Source: JBQLZO01 sp052168315 (GTDB lineage Bacteria; Planctomycetota; Phycisphaerae; Phycisphaerales; UBA1924). From it: a stretch of 26,862 bases of DNA. The stretch is taken from NCBI GenBank assembly GCA_052168315.1, contig JBQLZO010000059.1, positions 1 to 26,862 on the forward strand. The letters are read 5' to 3'. Positions 1 through 7,515 of this stretch are shown here, piece by piece (the first letter of the stretch is position 1; every line of letters begins with the position of its first letter). Made by a program: the position numbers and the translations under genes. The notes beneath the pieces are model-generated. The model was given only the letters and a program-made list of their open reading frames with translations, ran no database searches and was not told the DNA's origin.

Positions 1-1583
1 CCCTCCCGCGCTACACCACGCTCCCCGATGCCCAGTCCGCCGATCCAACCAACCCCAGCCCCAGCCCCAACCCCAACCCCAACCCCAACCCCAACCCCAA
101 CCCCAACACCAACCCAGACGCCGCCGATCGCTTCGCGTCCCTCACCCTCTGGCTCCTCAGCGCCGCCCTCGGCGCCATCACCATCGCCGCCGAACTCGCC
201 CTCGGCGCTGCGCTCCTGTTCGCACACCCGGACCCCTCCGCGCGCACGCTCATCATCCTCACGATGGTCATGCTCCCCTACACGCCCCTCGTGTGCATCA
301 CCGCCATCCTCGGCGGCATGCTCCAGGTCCGGGGACGATTCGCACCCCACGCCGCCGCCCCCATCCTCCTCAACCTCTTCATGGCCGCCGCCGCGCTCGG
401 CGGCACGCTCATCCTCCCCTCGCTCGAACAAGCCGCGATCCTCGTCGCCGCCGCCGTCGTCGCCGCCGGAGCGCTCCAGGTCGTCTGGTGCGTGCGCCGA
501 CTGACCGGGCTCATCAGGTGGCGCCGCGCCGCCGGCGATGCCTGGCGCGAGGTCCGCGCCATGCTCGCCACCATGGTCCCCGTCATCATCGGCATGGGAG
601 CGCTGCAGCTCTCCTCACTCGCCGACGCCGCCATCGCCGGCTTCCCCATCGCCGCCGGACCCACCATCACCATCGCCGGCAACTCCATCGACTACCCGCT
701 CGATCAGTCCGCTGCCTCCGTCCTCTACTACGCCCAGCGCCTCTACCAGTTCCCGCTCGGCGTCTTCGGCATCGCCATCGCCACCGCCGTCTTCCCCGCC
801 CTCGCACGCGCCGGCGCTCGCCTCAACACCAACCGCACCCGCTCATCCCACCCCGACCACGCAGCGCCCGCACAGCCCTCCGAGTTCATCACCACACTCC
901 GCCAGGGCATCACGCTCAGCCTCTTCATCGCCATCCCCGCCACCATCGGCCTGCTCATCGTCCGCGAGCCGCTCACCGCCGTCCTCTACGCCGGCGGCGA
1001 CTTCCAGCAGAACGATGTCGACCGCGTCACCGCCGTCCTCGCCGGATACGCCCTGGCCGTCTGGGCCTACGCCCTCACCCATGTCCTCACCCGCGCCTTC
1101 TACGCCCTGGGCAACACCCGCACGCCGATGAAGATCGGGCTCGCCAGCGTGATCATCAACATCACCCTCAACCTCGCGCTCATCTGGCCCCTCCGCGAAG
1201 CCGGGCTCGCCTGGTCCACCGCCGCATGCGCCACCGCGCAGGCCATCGCCCTCGCCGCGCTGCTCCGACGCACGCTCGCCCGGCACGAGCACGCCGAACA
1301 CGCGCGCCTGCTCGACCCGCCCGCGCGCCGCTCCGTCGTCCGAACCATCGCCGCCGCGCTCATCATGGGCGCGCTCCTGCTCGCGCTCGATGCCCTGCTC
1401 ATCGCGCCGCTCCTCACCCCCGAACTCTGGTGGCACAACGCCGCCCGGCTCGCGATCCTCACCGCCGCCGGCGCCGCCGCCTACGCCGCCGCCGCCTGGG
1501 CCGCACGCCTGCCCGAACTCGGGTGGGTGCTCCGAACCCTCGCGCCCGCCCGCAGTCACCCCACCTCCACGACCGACAATTAA
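1..1583 (+). CDS. murJ: Lipid II flippase MurJ (5' end outside window)
   Basis: Flips the lipid-linked peptidoglycan precursor lipid II across the inner membrane. The frame is open from the window edge (first full codon at position 3), and 526 residues are visible. The visible start (LPRYTTL) matches the segment after TM2, so roughly 70-80 residues are missing. A Pro/Asn-rich stretch (bases 53-112) fills the cytoplasmic TM2-TM3 loop. The family hallmark follows at about bases 720-810: YYAQRLYQFPLGVFGIAIAT and a VFPALARAG segment. Later come LYAGGDF, then ALGNTRTPMKIG and the Asn-rich helix IINITLNLALIW. The remaining hydrophobic helices fit the usual 14-TM MVF fold. The stop is TAA at 1581-1583. 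The gene precedes the phosphorylase by 93 bases, and that gap seems to carry a separate promoter. The family call is firm. The only oddity is the expanded repeat loop. Confidence 0.95.
   Translation, partial: LPRYTTLPDAQSADPTNPSPSPNPNPNPNPNPNPNTNPDAADRFASLTLWLLSAALGAITIAAELALGAALLFAHPDPSARTLIILTMVMLPYTPLVCITAILGGMLQVRGRFAPHAAAPILLNLFMAAAALGGTLILPSLEQAAILVAAAVVAAGALQVVWCVRRLTGLIRWRRAAGDAWREVRAMLATMVPVIIGMGALQLSSLADAAIAGFPIAAGPTITIAGNSIDYPLDQSAASVLYYAQRLYQFPLGVFGIAIATAVFPALARAGARLNTNRTRSSHPDHAAPAQPSEFITTLRQGITLSLFIAIPATIGLLIVREPLTAVLYAGGDFQQNDVDRVTAVLAGYALAVWAYALTHVLTRAFYALGNTRTPMKIGLASVIINITLNLALIWPLREAGLAWSTAACATAQAIALAALLRRTLARHEHAEHARLLDPPARRSVVRTIAAALIMGALLLALDALLIAPLLTPELWWHNAARLAILTAAGAAAYAAAAWAARLPELGWVLRTLAPARSHPTSTTDN
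53..112 (+). repeat. Hexanucleotide tandem repeat CCCCAA inside murJ
   Basis: Two CCCCAG units are followed by seven exact CCCCAA units and one CACCAA. In frame it encodes alternating Pro and Asn/Ser in the cytoplasmic TM2-TM3 loop. Unit gain or loss would keep the frame. The complementary strand reads GGGGTT repeats, which can form a G-quadruplex. Confidence 0.95.
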
Positions 1584-1612
1584 CACGATGCCAGCCCCCC
1601 GCACACCACGGG

Positions 1613-1618
1613 TACCAT
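1613..1618 (+). promoter_or_regulatory. Possible -10 box (TACCAT) for glgP
   Basis: TACCAT lies 58 bases before the GTG start of the phosphorylase, which has its own Shine-Dalgarno (GAAAGG, 1665-1670). The same hexamer recurs before the starts at 5912, 8443 and 24758, which raises its credibility. I see no clear -35. Confidence 0.4.
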
Positions 1619-1676
1619 CCTCGCATCGCACGCACCACGCCGCTCCGCCCGCGCAGCGAACCCCGAAAGGCCAACC

Positions 1677-4367
1677 GTGATCACCCCCGAGCAGGCCCGC
1701 ATCTTCTCCTTCAGGGTCGTCCCCGACCTCCCCGCCCCGCTCCGCCCCCTCCTCGAGATCGCGCACAACCTCTGGTGGTCGTGGACCTACGACGCCGTCC
1801 AGCTCTTCAGAGAACTCGACCGCGACCTCTGGGAAGAATCCGGGCACAACCCCGTCAAGATGCTCGGCATGCTCGACCAATCGGTCCTCGATCGGGCCTC
1901 CAAGGACCGCACCTACCTCCGCACCCTCGAACTCGTGCTCGCCCAGATGAAGCAGGAGACCGAGGGCACCTCCTGGTGGGGATCGCGCCACGCCGACATG
2001 CTCGCCCCCGACAACACCGCAAACTCCGCATCCGGCGCAGCGCCCCGCATCGCCTACTTCTCCGCCGAGTTCGGGCTCACCGAGTGCCTCCAGATCTACT
2101 CCGGAGGCCTCGGCGGCCTCGCCGGCGACCACCTCAAGTCCGCCTCCGACCTCGGCCTCCCCCTCTGCGGCGTCGGGCTCCTCTACCGCTGCGGATACTT
2201 CCACCAGTACCTCAACGCCGACGGATGGCAGCAGGAAACCTACCCCGACCTCGACCTCCCCAACCAGCCCATTCACCGGCTCATCGACCCCGCCACCGGC
2301 GAGCAGTACCGCGTCACCGTCGAGCTCCCGGGCAGAACCGTCACCATCGGCGTCTGGCGATGCAATGTCGGACGCGTCCCCCTCTACCTCCTCGACACCA
2401 ACTTCCCGGAGAACCAGCGCCCCGATCGACAGATCACCCGAACGCTCTACGGCGGCGATGTCGAGATGCGCATCAAGCAGGAGATCGTCCTCGGCATCGG
2501 CGGCGTCCGCGCGCTCGAGAAAATCGGCGAGAAGCCCACCGTCTGCCACATCAACGAAGGCCACGCCGCCTTCCTCGCCCTCGAACGCATCGCACGCCTC
2601 AGGGAAACACACTCCGTCGACTTCGACACCGCACGCGAGGCCGCCGCCGCCCAGCACCTCTTCACCACCCACACCCCCGTCCCCGCCGGCATCGACCGCT
2701 TCTCGCCGGAACTCGTCATGGACTACCTCGCGCCCATCCAGGCGCGCCTCGGCATCGACAAGAACCACCTCCTCGGCCTGGGCAGATCGAACCCCTTCGA
2801 CCTCAACGAATTCTTCTCCATGGCCATCCTCGCACTCAGAACAAGCCAGTTCTGCAACGGTGTCTCCCGCCTCCACGGCGAGGTCTCCCGCGGCATGTGG
2901 AGCGAGGTCTGGCCACGCGTCCCGCACCCGGAAGTCCCCATCGGGCATGTCACCAACGGCGTCCACCCCCGCACATGGGTCGCGCCCAACCTCCAGTCCG
3001 CCTTCAACAGGTACCTCGGCCCCCAGTGGCACTCGGACCCCTTCGACACCGACGCATTCGCCGGCATCGAGGAAGTCCCCGACGAGGAAATCTGGCGCTT
3101 CCGCAACGAGAACCGCTCCCGCCTCATCGCCTGGGCCCGCCGCAAGGCGCTCACCCAGTTCAAGAAGCGCGGCATCCGCGAGGAAGAGGCCGCACGCCTC
3201 GCCTCCGCCCTGGATCCCAACATCTTCACCATCGGCTTCGCAAGGCGCTTCGCCACCTACAAGCGCGGCACCCTCCTCATGCGCGACCTCGCCAGGCTCA
3301 AGAAGATCCTCACCAACGCCGACCGACCCGTGCAGATGTTCATCGCCGGCAAGTCCCACCCCGCCGACAACGGCGGCAAGGAACTCATCCGCCAGATCGT
3401 CCACCTCGCCGAGTCCGAGCCCGCACTCCACCGCGTCGTCTTCCTCGAAGACTACGACATGGCCATCGCCCGCTGGCTCGTCCAGGGATGCGACATCTGG
3501 CTCAACACGCCCAAGCGCGGGCTCGAAGCCTCCGGCACCTCCGGCATGAAGGCCGCCATGAACGGCAACATCCATGTCTCCATCCTCGATGGATGGTGGG
3601 ATGAGGCATACTCGCCCGAATGGGGATACTCCATCGGCCAGGGCGAGACCTACGACGACCCCGACACCGAGGACAACATCGAGAGCCGGGCCCTCTACGA
3701 CCTCCTCGAACGACAGATCCTCCCCGACTTCTACGACCGCGATGAACTCGGTGTCCCCCGCAGGTGGGTCTCCCGCATCAAGGCCTCCATCCGCAACCTC
3801 TCGCCCGTCTACTCCACCGACCGCATGGTCGCCCAGTACGCCGAGCAGTACTACATCCCCGCCCACACCCTCGGCCGCGCCCTCGCCGCCGACACGCTCG
3901 CCGGCGCCCGCGGCCTCGCCCAGCAGATCCACCGCTGGCGCGACCACTGGCACGAGGCCAGGATCCTCGCCGTCGAGTCAGACATCCACACCGCAAGGCC
4001 CATCAGAACCCCCATCCAGGTCACCGCCACCGTCGACCCCGGACGCCTCAACCCCTCCGAGATCGCCGTCCAACTCGTCCACGGCGAGGTCACCGCCATC
4101 GGCACCATGACCGACATCGTCGCCACCACCATGACCCACGAAGCAGGCCCCGACGCCCAGGGCCTCCACCGCTACGCCGGTTCGTTCACCCCCGAACGAT
4201 CCGGCCGGTGCGGCTTCGCCGTCCGCATCGCCCCACGCGATGAACGACTCGTCGGAACCCTCATCCCCGGGCTCATGACCTGGCAGGCCCCCGCCGCCCC
4301 GGCGCTCGACGAAACCATCGCCCACGCCACCCCGAGCGCCACCCGCGCTGCCGCCGCGACGCACTGA
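1677..4367 (+). CDS. glgP: Alpha-glucan (glycogen) phosphorylase, GT35, DUF3417-containing type
   Basis: Pyridoxal-phosphate enzyme that releases glucose-1-phosphate from alpha-1,4-glucans such as glycogen or maltodextrin in the cytoplasm; 896 residues. The start is GTG with GAAAGG six bases upstream. The N-terminal 120 residues match DUF3417 (NLWWSWTYDAVQLF). Then follow the conserved IYSGGLGGLAGDHLKSASDL, FTTHTPVPAGIDRF (about residue 330), GFARRFATYKRG, FIAGKSHPADNGGKEL and EASGTSGMKAAMNG. Lys625 in the last motif is the expected PLP-binding lysine. This motif set belongs to the shorter-cored bacterial and archaeal phosphorylase branch (TIGR02094) rather than the E. coli GlgP/MalP branch. 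The C-terminal 150 residues look like a beta-rich accessory domain. No other glycogen gene is in the window, so the pathway context is unknown. Confidence 0.96.
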   Translation: MITPEQARIFSFRVVPDLPAPLRPLLEIAHNLWWSWTYDAVQLFRELDRDLWEESGHNPVKMLGMLDQSVLDRASKDRTYLRTLELVLAQMKQETEGTSWWGSRHADMLAPDNTANSASGAAPRIAYFSAEFGLTECLQIYSGGLGGLAGDHLKSASDLGLPLCGVGLLYRCGYFHQYLNADGWQQETYPDLDLPNQPIHRLIDPATGEQYRVTVELPGRTVTIGVWRCNVGRVPLYLLDTNFPENQRPDRQITRTLYGGDVEMRIKQEIVLGIGGVRALEKIGEKPTVCHINEGHAAFLALERIARLRETHSVDFDTAREAAAAQHLFTTHTPVPAGIDRFSPELVMDYLAPIQARLGIDKNHLLGLGRSNPFDLNEFFSMAILALRTSQFCNGVSRLHGEVSRGMWSEVWPRVPHPEVPIGHVTNGVHPRTWVAPNLQSAFNRYLGPQWHSDPFDTDAFAGIEEVPDEEIWRFRNENRSRLIAWARRKALTQFKKRGIREEEAARLASALDPNIFTIGFARRFATYKRGTLLMRDLARLKKILTNADRPVQMFIAGKSHPADNGGKELIRQIVHLAESEPALHRVVFLEDYDMAIARWLVQGCDIWLNTPKRGLEASGTSGMKAAMNGNIHVSILDGWWDEAYSPEWGYSIGQGETYDDPDTEDNIESRALYDLLERQILPDFYDRDELGVPRRWVSRIKASIRNLSPVYSTDRMVAQYAEQYYIPAHTLGRALAADTLAGARGLAQQIHRWRDHWHEARILAVESDIHTARPIRTPIQVTATVDPGRLNPSEIAVQLVHGEVTAIGTMTDIVATTMTHEAGPDAQGLHRYAGSFTPERSGRCGFAVRIAPRDERLVGTLIPGLMTWQAPAAPALDETIAHATPSATRAAAATH

Positions 4368-4401
4368 ACCCGCGCCCGGATCCAGACACACCGCCCCCGC
4401 C

Positions 4402-4428
4402 GGCGCGCGATCCCGCGCGCCAATTTTC
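4402..4428 (+). terminator. Rho-independent terminator after glgP
   Basis: A perfect 8-bp GC stem (GGCGCGCG at 4402-4409, CGCGCGCC at 4414-4421) with the 4-base loop ATCC is followed by AATTTTCT. It lies 34 bases after the phosphorylase stop. Confidence 0.8.
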
Positions 4429-4468
4429 TCATCCGGACGGATTCCGTCATACGCGCCCCCCGGCGCGC

Positions 4469-4478
4469 TGTATATCTA
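4469..4478 (+). promoter_or_regulatory. Possible extended -10 region for the H1-like gene
   Basis: TGTATATCTA is an AT-rich island in GC-rich DNA, 50-60 bases before the start at 4531. TG just before ATATCT would give an extended -10; no good -35 is seen. A 7-bp hairpin (CCCGACG 4480-4486 with CGTCGGG 4494-4500) follows in the presumed leader. Confidence 0.35.
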
Positions 4479-4530
4479 TCCCGACGCCGCCTCCGTCGGG
4501 CGGCCACGCTCCGCATCGGGAGAAAGACCC

Positions 4531-5124
4531 ATGGCAAAGAAGCCCGCGCAAGACAGCGCCGCGAAGAAAACGACCAAGAAAGCCACCGCCAAGTCCAAGC
4601 CCAAGGCCGCCGCCTCCGCCGCGCCGAAGAAGCCCAAGAAGGCCGCCACCGCCGCCAAGCCCGCCAAATCCTCCAAGCCCAAGACGGGGCCCAAGTCGGG
4701 CGCCAAGGCCAAGTCAGGCAAGAAGAAGGCCGCCGCTCAGCCGACGAAAGTCTCATCGGGCAAGGGCGCCACCCCCGGCGAACTCGGCGCCAAGCTCGTC
4801 GCAATGGTCAACGCCCACACCCCCGAGAAGGACATCTGGAAGGACTTCTTCCACAAGAACTTCGAGTCCATCGAGGGCCACGGAAGCATGTGGACCGGAA
4901 CCAAGTCCGTCGCCAAGAAGGGCGAGGAGTGGATGGCCGCCCACCAGGTCCACGGGTTCAAGGCCGAGGGCCCCTTCGTCGGCGCCACCGGCTTCGCCGT
5001 CCGCTACGACATGGATGTCGAGGTCAAGGCCACCGGCCAGTGCATGAACTTCTCAGAGGTCGGCGTCTACACCGTCAAGAACGGCAAGGTCGTCCGCGAG
5101 GAATTCATGTACGCCGGCATGTAA
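4531..5124 (+). CDS. Histone H1-like Lys/Ala-rich tail fused to a SnoaL-like (NTF2-fold) domain
   Basis: A 197-residue protein in two parts. Residues 1-78 are almost only Lys, Ala, Pro, Ser and Thr, with AKKTTKKATAKSKPK-type runs like eukaryotic H1 tails and bacterial Hc1 or AlgP tails; such tails bind DNA non-specifically. Residues 84-197 look like a SnoaL-like/NTF2-fold domain: a helical start (LGAKLVAMVNA), WKDFFHKNFESIEG, then beta strands ending SEVGVYTVKNGKVVREEFMY. The start has a good Shine-Dalgarno (GGGAG, 4518-4522). It sits alone between the glgP terminator and a convergent membrane gene, so it is probably monocistronic. Function is not known. A nucleoid-associated role for the tail is inference, and the tail could instead bind RNA or acidic polymers. 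Confidence 0.85.
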   Translation: MAKKPAQDSAAKKTTKKATAKSKPKAAASAAPKKPKKAATAAKPAKSSKPKTGPKSGAKAKSGKKKAAAQPTKVSSGKGATPGELGAKLVAMVNAHTPEKDIWKDFFHKNFESIEGHGSMWTGTKSVAKKGEEWMAAHQVHGFKAEGPFVGATGFAVRYDMDVEVKATGQCMNFSEVGVYTVKNGKVVREEFMYAGM

Positions 5125-5163
5125 ATCACTTAGCCCCTCAGCCCACTCTTCGCCCACCGCCGC

Positions 5164-5183
5164 CCGCGCCCCGACAGGCGCGG
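5164..5183. other. Hairpin between two convergent genes
   Basis: CCGCGCC (5164-5170) pairs with GGCGCGG (5177-5183) across a 6-base loop, in the 80-base gap between the stops at 5124 and 5205. There is no T tract on either side, so a terminator role is only possible. Confidence 0.35.
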
Positions 5184-5204
5184 CGGGCATTCCGCAGCGC
5201 AGCC

Positions 5205-5912
5205 TCAACCATCCCCGCCGCATTCCGACACGCCCCGCCCACCCGCGCCCGCCACGCTGAGCACGAAGCACAGCACCGCCGCGCCAAACGCCAGCGGGAG
5301 CACCATCTCGATCGACTCCTCCAGCGCGTGCACGCCCACCGACACCCGCTCGTGCGCCTCGATCCCGAACACATCCTCCACCAGCGCCACCGAGCGGTCC
5401 AGCACCTTCGACACCACCCCCGCCGCAAGCCCCAGCGCCCCGATCAACGCCCACGATGGCAGCGCCCGGAGAGAGTGACCCTCCAGCCGCTTCCAGGTCC
5501 GCCACACCAGCACCGCCGCGCCCGCGATGAACAGCACCATCACACCCACCGCGACCCACCGCGCCATCCCCGCATGCTCGGCACGGTAGTAAAACGGAAT
5601 CTTCAGAACGCTGTACCCCGTGAACGCCGTGTGGAACCCCGCCTCACGAGCGCTCGCCCCAAGAGCAACTACCGCCGTCGCCCACCCCGTCAGCGACCGC
5701 GCCCCGAACACCCCAAGCCCGAACAGCGCCAGCACGATCCACAGCACCACGCTCTGCTGCTCGATCGGACCGCCCTCGGACAACAACCACTCCGCCGTCT
5801 CCAGCGAAAGAACGCTCGTCACCACCGCCACCACCAGCGGAACGCCGACCAGGACCATCAGCACGCCGCGCACCGCCGGCTCACCAAGCAACCTCGATCC
5901 ATCTCGGCCCAT
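5205..5912 (-). CDS. Unknown multi-pass membrane protein
   Basis: A 235-residue protein beginning MGRDGSRLLGEPAVRG. I count about five or six hydrophobic segments: GVLMVLVGVPLVVAVVTSVL, VVLWIVLALFGLGVF, WVAVGVMVLFIAGAAVLVW, ALPSWALIGALGLAAGVV, and a last segment near the C-terminus (MVLPLAFGAAVLCFVLSVAG). Acidic loop motifs (SLETAEWLLSEGGPIEQQS and GIEAHERVSVGVHALEESIE) lie between helices. I do not recognise the family. The start is chosen because TACCAT lies five bases upstream; an upstream in-frame extension is possible but looks non-coding. It lies 78 bases after rmuC on the same strand and converges with the H1-like gene. Confidence 0.75.
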   Translation of the reverse strand: MGRDGSRLLGEPAVRGVLMVLVGVPLVVAVVTSVLSLETAEWLLSEGGPIEQQSVVLWIVLALFGLGVFGARSLTGWATAVVALGASAREAGFHTAFTGYSVLKIPFYYRAEHAGMARWVAVGVMVLFIAGAAVLVWRTWKRLEGHSLRALPSWALIGALGLAAGVVSKVLDRSVALVEDVFGIEAHERVSVGVHALEESIEMVLPLAFGAAVLCFVLSVAGAGGRGVSECGGDG

Positions 5913-5917
5913 GGCCG

Positions 5918-5923
5918 ATGGTA
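5918..5923 (-). promoter_or_regulatory. TACCAT box, 5 bases before ATG 5912
   Basis: On the minus strand TACCAT is followed by CGGCC and the ATG. There is no Shine-Dalgarno. This matches the leaderless pattern seen at six other genes here. Confidence 0.5.
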
Positions 5924-5990
5924 GAGCATCCGCAACCCACCCGGAGCCCACCCACCAGCCACCCGCGCATCCCGAGCACAATCCCACACA

Positions 5991-7478
5991 TCACGCGCCA
6001 GGCTCATCCCCACCCGCGCCCACACCCCCACCCCCCCCACTCCCCCCACTCCCATCTTCCCCGCCCGCCAGCGCCCGAGGATGCGTCGTCACCGGCTTCA
6101 CATCCGCAAGCGACCTCGTCGCCCGGATGTTGTGCTCCGCAAGCCGGCTCGCCCCCGGCACCAGCCGAGACTCGTACGACCCCACCGCGTCGTTGTACGC
6201 CTTCACCGCGCGCTCCAGCCCCTTGCCCACCGACTCCAGGTGCCCCGACAGCACCGACACCCGCTCGTGCAGCTCACGCCCCAGCCGCAGCACCTCCCGC
6301 GCATCCGATGCCAGCGATGCCTGCGACCACCCGTACTGCACCGCCTTCAGCAGCGCGATCAGCGTGGCCGGCGTCGTCAGGATCACCTGCCGGCTCGCAG
6401 CCTCCTCCAGCAGCTCGGGCTGCTCCATCAGCGCCGCCGAGAGAAACTGATCGCCCGGAACGAACAGCACCGTGAAGTCCGGCGTCGCATCGAACTGGTT
6501 CTGGTACGCCTTCCCGGACAACTCCATCACCCGGTCGCGCAGCTGCCGGGCGTGCGCCTTCAGACGCGCCCCGCGCTCCTCATCGCTCCCCGCCTCGATC
6601 GCCTCCAAATACGCGTGCAGCGGCGCCTTCGCATCCACCACGATCGTCCGCTCGCCCGGAAGATGGATCAGCATGTCCGGCCGAAGATTCCCACCCTCCC
6701 CCTTCACCGTCGCCTGCGTGTCGAAGTCGCAGTGCTCGCTCATCCCCGCAAGCTCCACCACCCGCCGCAGCTGCATCTCGCCCCACCGCCCACGCACCTG
6801 CGGCGCCCTGAGCGACTGCGTCAGCGCCCGCGTCGCATCGCCCAGCGCCCCCGCAAGGTTCATGAACCCCTGCACCCGCTCCGAAAGACGCTCCTCCGTC
6901 TGCACGCGCGCCTTGTCCAGAGCGCCCAGCTTCTCATCCGTCTTCTTCAAGGTCTCCGAAATCGGCGCCACCAGCTCCGCGAACCGCTTCTGACGCTCAT
7001 CGAACGCCGAACCCGAAGCCTGCTGGTGCTTCGCGAAAGACTGCTCGGCCAGCTGCAGGAACTGCGAAGACGATTCCTTCAGCGCCCTCCCCGCCAGCTC
7101 CGCGAACGCCGCCTGGAATCGCTCGTTCAGCTCCCGCAGCGCCCGCTCATCCCGCTCACCCCGCTCCCGGGCCTGCCGCTCCACCCCCGCCAGCTCCCGC
7201 GCAAACCGCTCCTCACGCTCCTTCAGACGCTCCCGCACCGCCGCCAGCTCCGCCCCCAGCGCAGCGCACTCATCGCCCAGCCGCGCTGCCCGCTGCTCCG
7301 CAGCCTCCGCACGGCGATCCCGATCCCCCAGCGACGACACCGCCTGGTCACGCTCCGCCGATGCCCGCACCACCTCCCCAACCAGCCGCATCCGCTGCAT
7401 CAGCAGCCACACGCACCCACCCACCGCGATCAGCAGCAGCACCACCAAAACAACCACCAGCACCAGCATCGGTTCCAT
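5991..7478 (-). CDS. rmuC: DNA recombination protein RmuC
   Basis: A 495-residue RmuC family member; the family limits recombination at inverted repeats and its core resembles PD-(D/E)XK nucleases. Residues 4-27 form one N-terminal membrane helix. Residues 35-200 are a long Arg/Glu/Ala-rich coiled coil. The RmuC domain covers about 220-465 and shows VRGRWGEMQLRRVVELAGM (228-246), NLRPDMLIHLPGERTIVVDA (264-283, with the K of DAK at 284), FTVLFVPGDQFLSAAL and ILTTPATLIALLKAVQYGW. A Gly-rich, low-complexity tail (472-495) follows. The chosen ATG gives the expected membrane helix at residue 4; the 35 in-frame codons upstream look non-coding and contain the isomerase stop. TATGCT lies six bases before the start, so it may have its own transcript besides read-through from the isomerase gene. 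Confidence 0.95.
   Translation of the reverse strand: MEPMLVLVVVLVVLLLIAVGGCVWLLMQRMRLVGEVVRASAERDQAVSSLGDRDRRAEAAEQRAARLGDECAALGAELAAVRERLKEREERFARELAGVERQARERGERDERALRELNERFQAAFAELAGRALKESSSQFLQLAEQSFAKHQQASGSAFDERQKRFAELVAPISETLKKTDEKLGALDKARVQTEERLSERVQGFMNLAGALGDATRALTQSLRAPQVRGRWGEMQLRRVVELAGMSEHCDFDTQATVKGEGGNLRPDMLIHLPGERTIVVDAKAPLHAYLEAIEAGSDEERGARLKAHARQLRDRVMELSGKAYQNQFDATPDFTVLFVPGDQFLSAALMEQPELLEEAASRQVILTTPATLIALLKAVQYGWSQASLASDAREVLRLGRELHERVSVLSGHLESVGKGLERAVKAYNDAVGSYESRLVPGASRLAEHNIRATRSLADVKPVTTHPRALAGGEDGSGGSGGGGGVGAGGDEPGA
6025..6053 (-). repeat. G-run cluster in the 3' end of rmuC
   Basis: Read on the coding (minus) strand there are four runs of three or more G (3, 6, 8 and 5) split by short AGT or T spacers. 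The DNA or mRNA could fold into a G-quadruplex. It encodes the Gly-rich tail. Confidence 0.7.
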
Positions 7479-7484
7479 GCACCG

Positions 7485-7490
7485 AGCATA
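7485..7490 (-). promoter_or_regulatory. TATGCT box, 6 bases before the rmuC ATG
   Basis: On the minus strand TATGCT is followed by CGGTGC and the ATG at 7478. No Shine-Dalgarno is present. Confidence 0.5.
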
Positions 7491-7515
7491 CCCCCCGCTC
7501 CCGCCCGCCCCCGAC

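Noticed and set aside
53..112. Telomere or chromosome-end sequence
   Set aside because: CCCCAA matches a ciliate telomere unit, but it lies in frame inside murJ and is followed by normal coding sequence.
293..3604. Very long open frame of 1103 codons on the plus strand, rich in Arg, His and Pro
   Set aside because: It crosses murJ and glgP in another frame and has no family motif. Long open shadows are expected in GC-rich DNA because stop codons are AT-rich.
843..3953. Minus-strand open frame of 1036 codons, rich in Gly, Val and Glu
   Set aside because: Antisense shadow of murJ and glgP, both of which have clear conserved motifs.
4441..4478. Full sigma-70 promoter before the H1-like gene
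   Set aside because: The -10-like island is plausible, but no hexamer near TTGACA lies 16-18 bases upstream, so only the -10 part was kept at low confidence.
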